Shown here piece by piece: positions 22,764 through 30,156 of a DNA stretch of 64,000 nt (position 1 is the stretch's first letter; each line of letters starts with the position of its first letter). Source of the DNA: SIG440 sp045120135 (GTDB lineage Bacteria; Bacillota; Clostridia; Monoglobales; Monoglobaceae); NCBI GenBank assembly GCA_045120135.1, contig JBGVEN010000001.1:1-64000 (forward strand), given 5' to 3'. The notes under the pieces are model-generated. The model had not been told where the DNA came from. It saw only the letters and a program-made list of their open reading frames with translations, and ran no database searches. The position numbers and the translations under genes were made by a program.

Positions 22764-24338
22764 TTATTTTATTACAAAGGGGATAGATTCAGAGGTGATT
22801 CTGCCGTATTCGTTGCTACAGAAAATCATAAAGTGAGTAAAGGCGTTGTAGTGAGAAAATGCTTTTGTTTCAAGCTGAGCTTTATCAATTTCGCCAGAGG
22901 TTATCAGCCGTTGTTCGTATGTTATGGCAGCTTCTTCTTTCCAGGACAGATGATAAGGCACACAACATTGTGAATTTGAGAAATAAACTTTAACAGGAGT
23001 ATTTTCCTCTGCTTCAAATGCATACAGTGTGATATCATCACCTATGCGGAACGACTTAATAGGGTTGCCGTTCGCATCGGTCAGCATTGCGGCTGTACGT
23101 ATATAAAGCTCGCCATCCTTTTCGCGAACACCTACCCTTGCCGGAATAAGTCTGCTACCATCAGACAGGGCAATAGTAACATCTGCGTTGTTTAACTTTC
23201 CATCTTCGGTATATAAGCAACTTGAGGCTTTTGTCAAAGGCGAACCATTAGGTTCAACAGGCGTTAAAGCAACTCGCTTGAATTCAGAGCCGTCAGCTTT
23301 GGTTAATTTAATATCCGGAGTCTTCAAAACTATAAAATGTACCGGCAATGTTTTTTTGCCGTTTTTCACGCAGTAAGCGGTGTAATGGTCCGGGTTAAGA
23401 TTGGAAATGCTGTAAATGTTGTATGTGTTACCAAAGATGGTTTTGGGCTTAATTTCCGAAGCAGAAACAACCATTTTTGAATCTGTACCTTCGATTACAA
23501 GCTCATCGGTATCGCAATTTATATTGAATTCAACGGCTTCTCCTGTACGATAGTTGGAGTAGTCACCGAGGTTCAGCATCAGGTCGGAGTTTTTAACAGC
23601 AATTTCTTTCATAGGTTCCGGAACGGAATCAAGCTTGGTGTAACGGAAAATTCGGTATTTCATTTCGTCATCTGTTTTTCCGAGGAAGGTTGAGTCGACT
23701 TCGTCTGCAGTAAGAACAAGGCATCGCTGATGAGGCTCCCATCCTTCAGAAATCTCAACCTGTTTTACGTTACCGTCCTTATCTCTTGCTATGCCGGTTA
23801 CAATACGTACGTGACCGCCGGTACGTCCGTCGGGACGGGTGGTAACCATCGAATCGCAAAGCTCAAGTGAATTGGGGTTTCTGTCAGTAATTTCAACAAG
23901 GTCGGGATTAATATCCCATTCGTGAGTTGAAATATGTATTGGCAAATTAAATGCATAGTTTACAAGCGAACTGCAAACAACTCCGTATGTAAGAAATGTG
24001 TTTGAAATGGTGCAGTTATATGCCTCGTCATCAAAATCAGCAAGGTCTCTGGTGTAAAAAATGGATGCAGGATTATCAACTGCGGACATAAAGGTATCTA
24101 TCGAAATATCAAGCCCCACCATTTTATCCATCACACGTGATGAGGAGTACGGAAATCCAATATATTCTTTAGCTCCCGTGTGTGGTTTTCCGCTACGTGT
24201 GGATTGAAGAAAATTTGTGCTGTTTATTACAAGTTCATTTACGGGGGACCATTTGGCTTTTACTAGCTGTTCCACCCGTCGAAGTGCATTGTTCACCCCT
24301 TGCGACCGTGGCTTGTCATAGATTAACTCATTGTTCAT
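22764..24338 (-). CDS. Putative NlpC/P60-like cysteine hydrolase with a large unknown C-terminal part
   Basis: A 524-residue protein without a signal peptide or membrane segment. Residues 50-185 look like a divergent NlpC/P60 (papain-fold) domain: YIGFPYSSSRVMDK (59-72), a candidate nucleophile in VVCSSLVNYAF (Cys122) and a candidate catalytic His in TGGHVRIVTGI (His176). Residues about 215-524 appear as several beta-rich segments of unknown type, possibly Ig-like. NlpC/P60 enzymes cut peptidoglycan peptides or related amide bonds, but without an export signal a wall role is not certain. The start at 24338 follows AAGGAGAACACC; the longer frame begins inside the -35 box and is rejected. Single-gene unit with its own promoter and terminator. 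Confidence 0.6.
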   Translation of the reverse strand: MNNELIYDKPRSQGVNNALRRVEQLVKAKWSPVNELVINSTNFLQSTRSGKPHTGAKEYIGFPYSSSRVMDKMVGLDISIDTFMSAVDNPASIFYTRDLADFDDEAYNCTISNTFLTYGVVCSSLVNYAFNLPIHISTHEWDINPDLVEITDRNPNSLELCDSMVTTRPDGRTGGHVRIVTGIARDKDGNVKQVEISEGWEPHQRCLVLTADEVDSTFLGKTDDEMKYRIFRYTKLDSVPEPMKEIAVKNSDLMLNLGDYSNYRTGEAVEFNINCDTDELVIEGTDSKMVVSASEIKPKTIFGNTYNIYSISNLNPDHYTAYCVKNGKKTLPVHFIVLKTPDIKLTKADGSEFKRVALTPVEPNGSPLTKASSCLYTEDGKLNNADVTIALSDGSRLIPARVGVREKDGELYIRTAAMLTDANGNPIKSFRIGDDITLYAFEAEENTPVKVYFSNSQCCVPYHLSWKEEAAITYEQRLITSGEIDKAQLETKAFSHYNAFTHFMIFCSNEYGRITSESIPFVIK

Positions 24339-24372
24339 AGGTGTTCTCCTTAAAATATATAATGATATTTTT

Positions 24373-24401
24373 ATGTTACCATAAGTATACCTCTTTGTCA
24401 A
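24373..24401 (-). promoter_or_regulatory. Promoter of the NlpC/P60-like gene
   Basis: Minus-strand TTGACA (24401-24396), 17-bp spacer, TAACAT (24378-24373). The start codon follows 35 bases later. Confidence 0.7.
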
Positions 24402-24445
24402 TTCAATAAACAGTGGATTTAATGGTTTTCTTTGTTATATAAAAA

Positions 24446-24522
24446 ATGTCATTTTGAGAGAGCCAAACAAATCTAAGAATTCGTTAATTTCATAAAATTT
24501 TTGGCTTTTCTCAAAATGACAT
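24446..24522. repeat. Degenerate short inverted-repeat element downstream of spoVT
   Basis: The arms 24446-24467 and 24500-24522 are near-perfect inverted copies. The first 14 bases, ATGTCATTTTGAGA, match exactly, and the rest agrees apart from a one-base gap and one change. The left arm resembles, from memory, the widespread intergenic repeat beginning TGTCATTCTGAGCG. On the minus strand the hairpin ends in a TTTTTT run, so it can act as the spoVT terminator. Only one copy is visible in the window. Confidence 0.65.
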
Positions 24523-24549
24523 AGCGGAGTATTCTTTTCCTATAAATTT

Positions 24550-25089
24550 TTATTCCATTGTTTTTCCTAAAAATCCAGCAGCAACCTCGGCAAGCTTTGA
24601 CTCAACATCACCGAAATCCTTTTTCCCGTCAGGCGAGATGATCATAACCGAGCCGATGCTGTCTCCCTCAAATACAATTGGGGCAATTACGCCGGCTTTG
24701 TAGTTATCGTTTCCGTCAACAATTGTGACATCTGTGCTTGATTGGGTTGAAAGAAAGCCGGTCTTTTTGTGCATTATCTTTTCTGCTTCTGAGGATAGCT
24801 TTTTATCGGCAAGCTCCTTTTTGGGAGCGCCCGAAACGGCAATAATGGTGTCCTTATCCGAAATAACACAGGCAAGACCTGTTGTTTTTGCCAGTGATTC
24901 GGCGTACTGATGTGCAAACTCACCGAGCTCGCCTATGGGTGAGTATTTTTTAAATATTACTGTGCCGTCACTTTCGGTGTAAATTTCAAGCGGGTCGCCC
25001 TCGCGAATTCGCATTGTGCGTCGGATTTCCTTGGGAATAACAATTCTTCCAAGGTCATCTATTCTTCTAACAATTCCTGTTGCTTTCAT
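24550..25089 (-). CDS. spoVT: Stage V sporulation protein T (AbrB-type regulator)
   Basis: A 179-residue transcription regulator that fine-tunes sigma-G-dependent genes in the forespore. The N-terminal swapped-hairpin AbrB domain is MKATGIVRRIDDLGRIVIPK followed by EIRRTMRIREGDPLEIY (residues 1-42), and the C-terminal part is a GAF-like domain (about 56-178). The length equals that of the Bacillus protein. It is divergent from the DUF975 gene. AAAGGAGACTATAT precedes the ATG. Confidence 0.95.
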   Translation of the reverse strand: MKATGIVRRIDDLGRIVIPKEIRRTMRIREGDPLEIYTESDGTVIFKKYSPIGELGEFAHQYAESLAKTTGLACVISDKDTIIAVSGAPKKELADKKLSSEAEKIMHKKTGFLSTQSSTDVTIVDGNDNYKAGVIAPIVFEGDSIGSVMIISPDGKKDFGDVESKLAEVAAGFLGKTME

Positions 25090-25160
25090 ATATAGTCTCC
25101 TTTAAATCAATTTTACATTGCTATTATCTGTAACTCACGAAAAATTATCCAAAGAAATAT

Positions 25161-25189
25161 TTGACAAACATAATAAACACATTTATAAT
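25161..25189 (+). promoter_or_regulatory. Promoter of the DUF975 gene
   Basis: Exact consensus TTGACA (25161-25166), 17-bp spacer, TATAAT (25184-25189), 35 bases before the ATG. Confidence 0.88.
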
Positions 25190-25224
25190 TATATAATAAA
25201 AACAGTATCTAAAGGGGGACTTGT

Positions 25225-25827
25225 ATGTTTGCAAAAGACTTTAGGAACATTGCATGGAATGCTTTGTCAGGCAAGTGGGGAAGATTTGCTCTGGTAACAT
25301 TAATTTATGAGCTTATTCTTGGTGTTTGTGCTTCAATTTCCAATGTGGCAACGCTGATAATCGGTGGACCGTTTCTTTTAGGAATGGCAGGCATTGCGTT
25401 TAAGGTTTTAGATAATATTGAGTTCGATGTCAAGAATCTGTTTGACGGTTTTGAACGGTTTTCAGATGCTCTTGTTTTGTATTTGGTAAATAATCTTTTT
25501 ATATTCTTATGGTCGCTTCTTTTTGTTGTGCCGGGGATTATAAAGTATTATGAATACAGTATGAGCTATTATATATTACTTGAAAATCCGGAGATGAAGC
25601 ATCAAGAGGCACGTAGAGCATCTATGAAAATTATGGATGGTAACAAGGGGAGACTTTTTTGCCTGCATCTAAGCTTTGTTGGTTGGTTTATCCTGAGTGC
25701 ATTTACATTAGGAATTTTGCTCTTATGGGTTGTTCCGTATATGGAAACCGCACAGGCGGCATTTTACCGTGAAATATGCAGAGAGAAAATAGGCAAAATT
25801 AACGTACAGGCATGCGTGGAATATTAA
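25225..25827 (+). CDS. DUF975 family integral membrane protein
   Basis: A 200-residue membrane protein with four to five hydrophobic segments. The pattern FLWSLLFVVPGIIKYYEYSMSYYILLENP near residues 95-123 and the C-terminal GILLLWVVPYMETAQAAFYREI are the DUF975 signature. The family is common in Firmicutes and has no known function. A strong consensus promoter and an AAAGGGGGA ribosome site suggest good expression. The esterase gene follows directly and is likely cotranscribed. Confidence 0.85.
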   Translation: MFAKDFRNIAWNALSGKWGRFALVTLIYELILGVCASISNVATLIIGGPFLLGMAGIAFKVLDNIEFDVKNLFDGFERFSDALVLYLVNNLFIFLWSLLFVVPGIIKYYEYSMSYYILLENPEMKHQEARRASMKIMDGNKGRLFCLHLSFVGWFILSAFTLGILLLWVVPYMETAQAAFYREICREKIGKINVQACVEY

Positions 25828-25841
25828 AGGAGATGTATGAT

Positions 25842-26657
25842 ATGAAAACGGAAAAATTCAATTTATGGACAAATGTACCCGGAATGTGTGAGGAAGTGCC
25901 GACTATTACGGCATATATTCCTGAAAATAAAACAAGTGATGCGGCGGTAGTGATATTCCCCGGTGGTGCGTATTGGGACCGTGCAAAGCACGAGGGCGCA
26001 GGTTATGCCAAGTTTTTTGCGGAAAACGGAATAACTGCATTTGATGTTGCATACCGCGTGGGTGGTCACAAGTTCCCTGTTCAGCTGCTTGACGCAAGAC
26101 GTGCGGTAAAGTTTGCAAGATTTAATGCTGAAAAGTACGGAATATCAAAGGATAAAATTGCGGTTATGGGTTCATCTGCCGGCGGACATCTTGCGGCGCT
26201 TGTTTCCACATACAGAAAAGATATTGATCTTGATGTGGAGACTGATGAGGTCGAGTGTGAAGCATACCTCCCCAATGCACAGGTTTTGTGCTATCCTGTT
26301 ATTAAAGGTGTTGGCGAGTTTGCACCGATAGGATCATATAAAAATCTTCTCGGCGACAAGTACGACGAGCTTGTGCACGAGGTGATTCCGGTAGAAATCG
26401 CGGTCGAGGGAACACCTCAGGCGTTTATCTGGCAAACATTTGCGGACGGAACTGTTCACATCACAAACAGCCTATGCTATGCGGAAAAACTAAAAGCCTT
26501 GGGAACTCCTGTTGAAATGCACATTTTTCCTGATGGAAAGCACGGTATTGGACTTTGTGTGGGGGACATAAATAAATACGAGGAACCCGAAATTTTGGCG
26601 CACAATGCACAGTGGACAACTCTGCTTCTCAATTGGCTTAAATATATCGGCTTTTAA
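25842..26657 (+). CDS. Alpha/beta hydrolase, acetyl-esterase/lipase-like
   Basis: A serine hydrolase of 271 residues. It shows the oxyanion-hole loop FPGGAYW near residue 38, the nucleophile elbow GSSAGGH near residue 107, a C-terminal acid (FADGTVHI region) and the catalytic His in DGKHGIGL near residue 232. This layout is that of acetyl-xylan or carbohydrate-acetyl esterases and related lipases; the substrate is not determined. The start at 25842 sits eight bases after AAAGGAGA; the longer frame would overlap the DUF975 gene. Confidence 0.88.
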   Translation: MKTEKFNLWTNVPGMCEEVPTITAYIPENKTSDAAVVIFPGGAYWDRAKHEGAGYAKFFAENGITAFDVAYRVGGHKFPVQLLDARRAVKFARFNAEKYGISKDKIAVMGSSAGGHLAALVSTYRKDIDLDVETDEVECEAYLPNAQVLCYPVIKGVGEFAPIGSYKNLLGDKYDELVHEVIPVEIAVEGTPQAFIWQTFADGTVHITNSLCYAEKLKALGTPVEMHIFPDGKHGIGLCVGDINKYEEPEILAHNAQWTTLLLNWLKYIGF

Positions 26658-26733
26658 TTAATATTTTTTCATATAAATGTTAAAATAATATAGATTTTTT
26701 CAGAAACTTGTGTTACAATACAATGTGGAGTGT

Positions 26734-26759
26734 AAATTCGGGGATGCATCCCCGAATTT
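26734..26759. repeat. Perfect 26-bp palindrome before rnhA
   Basis: Bases 26734-26759 are a perfect palindrome with half site AAATTCGGGGATG. It lies 77 bp after the esterase stop and 33 bp before the rnhA ATG. The T run that would make it a standard terminator is absent on the plus strand (GCCTG follows). It may be a protein operator or a weak terminator. Confidence 0.9.
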
Positions 26760-26792
26760 GCCTGTAAAAAAGAATTTGGAGCAATGCTACTG

Positions 26793-27245
26793 ATGAGTGA
26801 TTTGAAGAAGGTTGAAATTTTTACCGACGGTGCGTGTAGCGGCAATCCCGGTCCGGGTGGATATGGTGTTGTGCTGAGATACGGCACGGTGGAAAAGGAG
26901 CTTTCCGGCGGTGCAAAGGAAACCACCAATAACCGAATGGAGCTTACCGCGGCAATAGTTGGTCTGGAAGCCCTTAAGGAGCGGTGCAAGGTTACACTTT
27001 ACAGCGATTCAAAGTATCTGATTGATGCAATCAATTGCGGCTGGGCTGAAAAGTGGCGGCAAAACGGTTGGATGCGCACCAAAAAGGACAAGGCTCTTAA
27101 CCCCGACCTATGGGAAAAGCTGTTAAATCTTCTTGAAAAGCACGTTGTTGAATTGGTTTGGGTAAAAGGTCATGCGGGTCATCCCGAAAACGAGCGGTGT
27201 GACAAAATGGCGGTTGCCGAAACTGAAAAATACAAAAATGCATAG
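26793..27245 (+). CDS. rnhA: Ribonuclease HI
   Basis: Degrades the RNA strand of RNA-DNA hybrids using two metal ions. Catalytic residues are visible in order: Asp in IFTDGACSGNPG, Glu in NRMELTAAIVGLEAL, Asp in YSDSKYLIDA and Asp in ENERCDKMA, with the His loop VKGHAGHPEN. The 150-residue length is typical of the single-domain form. ATG 26793 is chosen because GGAG is eleven bases upstream; the ATG at 26784 is too close to it. Confidence 0.97.
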   Translation: MSDLKKVEIFTDGACSGNPGPGGYGVVLRYGTVEKELSGGAKETTNNRMELTAAIVGLEALKERCKVTLYSDSKYLIDAINCGWAEKWRQNGWMRTKKDKALNPDLWEKLLNLLEKHVVELVWVKGHAGHPENERCDKMAVAETEKYKNA

Positions 27246-27266
27246 CTCTGAAAAAATTACATAAAA

Positions 27267-27346
27267 CGGAGAGGTCTACTTTTCATAGATTATTCGCAAA
27301 AATGCGATACTCCGCAGGCGGCAGAGAAATCTGCCGGGAAAGGTAG
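27267..27346 (+). promoter_or_regulatory. Candidate structured RNA leader masking the nifS ribosome site
   Basis: Between rnhA and nifS the sequence can fold into a three-way junction. The closing stem is CTACTTTTC (27276-27284) with GAAAGGTAG (27338-27346). Stem two is TCGCA/TGCGA (27294-27298, 27303-27307). Stem three is CGGCAGA/TCTGCCG (27319-27325, 27330-27336) capped by a GAAA tetraloop. In addition CGGAG (27267-27271) can pair with CTCCG (27310-27314) as a pseudoknot. The closing stem includes the GGTAGGA ribosome site of nifS. I recognise no known riboswitch class. Confidence 0.5.
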
Positions 27347-27352
27347 GATAAA

Positions 27353-28528
27353 ATGGATAAAAGGATTTATGTTGACCATTCAGCCACCACACCGCTTAAA
27401 CGTGAGGTACTGGATGCAATGCTTCCGTTCTTAACAGAAAATTTCGGTAATGCCTCAACTGTATATGCCGAAGGCAGAGAAGCAAAAAAAGCAATTAATA
27501 CTGCACGTGAACAGGTAGCAAAAGCTATCGGTGCACAGGAAAAGGAAATCTTCTTTACCGGCTCGGGAACCGAGGCGGATAACTGGGCTATCCGTGGTGT
27601 GGCTATGGCAAACCGTGCAAAGGGTAATCACATTATCACCACAGCGGTTGAGCACCACGCAGTGCTACACACGTGTATGGCTCTTGAAAAGGAAGGATTT
27701 GAGGTTACATACCTGCCCGTGGATGAGTTTGGTATGGTATCACCTGAATCGGTGAAAAATGCAATAACCGACAAGACTATTCTTGTCACAATAATGACAG
27801 CCAATAACGAAATTGGTACAATTATGCCGATTGAGGAAATAGGCAAAATAACAAAGGAAGCAGGCGTACTGTTTCACACCGATGCTGTTCAGGCAATCGG
27901 AATGATGGACATAGATGTAAACAGAATGAATGTTGACCTGCTTTCGCTCACCGGACATAAGTTCTACGGACCTAAGGGGTCGGGCGCACTGTTTGTGAGA
28001 CAGGGAACAAAGATTTCTACATTTATAACAGGCGGTGGACAGGAACGAAACCGCAGAGCCGGAACGGAAAATGTAGCGGCTATTGTAGGTCTTGGCAAGG
28101 CAATCGAGCTTGCAACAGCGGATATTTCTGAACATACTGAAAAGCTTAAGGCTATGCGTGACAGATTTATTGACAGAGTTTTATCTGAAATTCCGTATAC
28201 TCGCCTTAATGGACACCGTAACGAAAGAATGGCAAGTAATGCGAATATCTCGTTTGAATTTATTGAAGGTGAGTCACTTCTCCTTATGCTGGATATGAAA
28301 GGCATTTCGGCATCAAGTGGCAGTGCCTGCACATCGGGGTCGTTAGACCCGTCACATGTACTGCTTGCAATCGGTTTAAAGCACGAGGTTGCCCATGGCT
28401 CGCTGAGAGTTACATTTGGTGAGAGTAATACGATGGAAGATGCAGAACATATTGCGGACGAACTTAAAACAATAGTTGCAAGACTGAGGGATATGTCGCC
28501 TCTTTATGAGGCTGTTAAGAAAAAATAG
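27353..28528 (+). CDS. nifS: Cysteine desulfurase (NifS/IscS family)
   Basis: A PLP enzyme of 391 residues that takes sulfur from cysteine and passes it as a persulfide to scaffold and thiolation partners. It has YVDHSATTPLKREV at the N-terminus, the PLP lysine in LTGHKFYGPKGSG, and the active-site cysteine loop SSGSACTSGSLDPSHVL. It is followed by nifU (21 bp) and mnmA, so its sulfur likely serves both Fe-S assembly and tRNA 2-thiolation. Translation may be controlled by the leader at 27267-27346. Confidence 0.96.
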   Translation: MDKRIYVDHSATTPLKREVLDAMLPFLTENFGNASTVYAEGREAKKAINTAREQVAKAIGAQEKEIFFTGSGTEADNWAIRGVAMANRAKGNHIITTAVEHHAVLHTCMALEKEGFEVTYLPVDEFGMVSPESVKNAITDKTILVTIMTANNEIGTIMPIEEIGKITKEAGVLFHTDAVQAIGMMDIDVNRMNVDLLSLTGHKFYGPKGSGALFVRQGTKISTFITGGGQERNRRAGTENVAAIVGLGKAIELATADISEHTEKLKAMRDRFIDRVLSEIPYTRLNGHRNERMASNANISFEFIEGESLLLMLDMKGISASSGSACTSGSLDPSHVLLAIGLKHEVAHGSLRVTFGESNTMEDAEHIADELKTIVARLRDMSPLYEAVKKK

Positions 28529-28548
28529 GCGGTAAAGGAGAGTTAATT

Positions 28549-28995
28549 ATGTATAGTGAAAAGGTAATGGACCACTTCTCAAATCCGAGAAATGTGGGAG
28601 AAATAGAAGATGCAAATGCCGTAGGTCAGGTAGGAAACCCTAAGTGCGGCGATATAATGAAAATTTATATGAAGATAAACGACCAAACCAAGGAGATTGA
28701 AGAAGTAAAATTCAAAACCTTTGGTTGCGGTGCGGCTGTTGCTACATCAAGTATGGCAACAGAAATGGTAAAGGGCAAAACTATTGACGAGGCACTTGAG
28801 ATTACCAATGTTGCAGTGGCAGAGGCTCTCGACGGACTTCCTCCGGTAAAGATGCATTGCTCAAATCTTGCACAGGAAGCAATCCATTCTGCGATTGCCG
28901 ATTACTACAACCGTCAGGGAATTGACCCGACAGGTATTGTCGGTTGTAATGGTGACTGTGCGTGCTGCCACGGTCATCACGATGACGAGGAATAA
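28549..28995 (+). CDS. nifU: Fe-S cluster scaffold protein, NifU N-terminal/IscU type
   Basis: A 148-residue scaffold on which [2Fe-2S] clusters are built. The three ligand cysteines are in GNPKCGD, TFGCGAAVA and KMHCSNLA. After the IscU-type domain there is a short extra tail rich in metal-binding residues, CNGDCACCHGHHDDEE, seen in many clostridial members. It follows nifS directly and is closed by a terminator at 29015-29045. Confidence 0.95.
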   Translation: MYSEKVMDHFSNPRNVGEIEDANAVGQVGNPKCGDIMKIYMKINDQTKEIEEVKFKTFGCGAAVATSSMATEMVKGKTIDEALEITNVAVAEALDGLPPVKMHCSNLAQEAIHSAIADYYNRQGIDPTGIVGCNGDCACCHGHHDDEE

Positions 28996-29014
28996 AATTC
29001 AAAATCGAAAGGTT

Positions 29015-29045
29015 AAAAAGACCGACTGTTTTTGTCGGTCTTTTT
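29015..29045 (+). terminator. Terminator after nifU
   Basis: AAAAAGACCGAC (29015-29026) pairs with GTCGGTCTTTTT (29034-29045) around a T-rich loop. mnmA begins 14 bases later, so mnmA is either read through or separately transcribed. Confidence 0.88.
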
Positions 29046-29059
29046 AAAAATATAAGATT

Positions 29060-30130
29060 ATGAACAAAAAGAAAGTAGTTATAGGAATGTCGGGCGGTGT
29101 TGACTCAAGCGTTGCGGCAGCACTTTTGATAGAGGACGGATACGAGGTAATCGGTCTGACTATGCGTCTTTGGGATGATAAGACAAAAGACGGGGAAAGT
29201 GAGTGTTCTGCAGTAAGCGACGCAAGGGCTGTCTGCGAAAAGCTGGGAATCCGGCATGTTGTTGCAGATTTCAGAGAAAGCTTCCGAGAAAATGTAATTG
29301 AATACTTTGTCAGCGAATACCAAATCGGCAGAACTCCTAACCCGTGTATAGTCTGCAATAAATTTCTTAAGTTCGACGAAATGCTGAAATGTGCCGAAGA
29401 ACTTGGTGCGGACTATATTGCAACAGGACACTACGCAAAAATTGAATATAACGAAAGCACAGGCAGATATGTTCTAAAGAATGCCGAATCGGCACAAAAG
29501 GACCAGACCTATGTGCTGTATTCTCTAACTCAAAAGCAACTTTCAAAGACCCTTATGCCCCTTGGCAAACTTGAGAGTAAAGCCGAAACCCGTAAAATAG
29601 CAGAGGAATTGGGACTTTTGACCGCTCATAAGTCTGACAGTATGGAAATTTGCTTTATTCCCGATGGGGACTATGCAGCTTTTATTGAAGAGCATACCGG
29701 AATAGTTATGCCGGAGGGTGAATTTGTTGATGTCGATGGAAATATTCTTGGCAAGCATAAAGGAATTATCCACTACACAATCGGTCAGCGTAAGGGACTT
29801 GGTGTCACATTTGGCAAGCCGATGTTTGTTACAAAAATTAACCCCGAAACAAATGAGGTTGTGCTGGGTGAAAAGGGCACCGAATTTTCAAAGGAATTGG
29901 TAGCTGAAAAACTGAATTTTATCAGTATCGAAAAGCTTACCCAGCCAATTGAGGTTCTTGCTAAGGTGCGTTACAGCGCAAGGCCTGCCAAAGCCACGGC
30001 TTTTCCGCAAGAAGACGGCTTTGTAAAAGTGGTGTTTGATGAACCGCAACGGGCGGTAACCCCTGGTCAGGCAGTTGTTTTTTACGAGTTGAGTGGCAAT
30101 GGTGTTGTTGGCGGCGGAATAATCCGGTAA
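29060..30130 (+). CDS. mnmA: tRNA-uridine 2-sulfurtransferase
   Basis: MnmA thiolates C2 of the wobble uridine in tRNA Lys, Glu and Gln. The 356 residues carry the ATP PP-loop GMSGGVDSSVAA (residues 9-20), the first catalytic cysteine in PNPCIVCNK and the second in EICFIPDGDY. The C-terminal half is the beta-barrel domain. It sits after nifS-nifU, which supply sulfur, and matches a common Firmicutes arrangement of a desulfurase with mnmA. No good ribosome site is seen within 12 bases of the ATG because the preceding terminator's T run is there. Confidence 0.96.
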   Translation: MNKKKVVIGMSGGVDSSVAAALLIEDGYEVIGLTMRLWDDKTKDGESECSAVSDARAVCEKLGIRHVVADFRESFRENVIEYFVSEYQIGRTPNPCIVCNKFLKFDEMLKCAEELGADYIATGHYAKIEYNESTGRYVLKNAESAQKDQTYVLYSLTQKQLSKTLMPLGKLESKAETRKIAEELGLLTAHKSDSMEICFIPDGDYAAFIEEHTGIVMPEGEFVDVDGNILGKHKGIIHYTIGQRKGLGVTFGKPMFVTKINPETNEVVLGEKGTEFSKELVAEKLNFISIEKLTQPIEVLAKVRYSARPAKATAFPQEDGFVKVVFDEPQRAVTPGQAVVFYELSGNGVVGGGIIR

Positions 30131-30156
30131 ATGGAGAAATAAAGGAAGAACACAAA

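Noticed and set aside
27246..27352. T-box, TPP, c-di-GMP or other known riboswitch before nifS
   Set aside because: None of the conserved core sequences of these classes is visible; only an unclassified fold is claimed.
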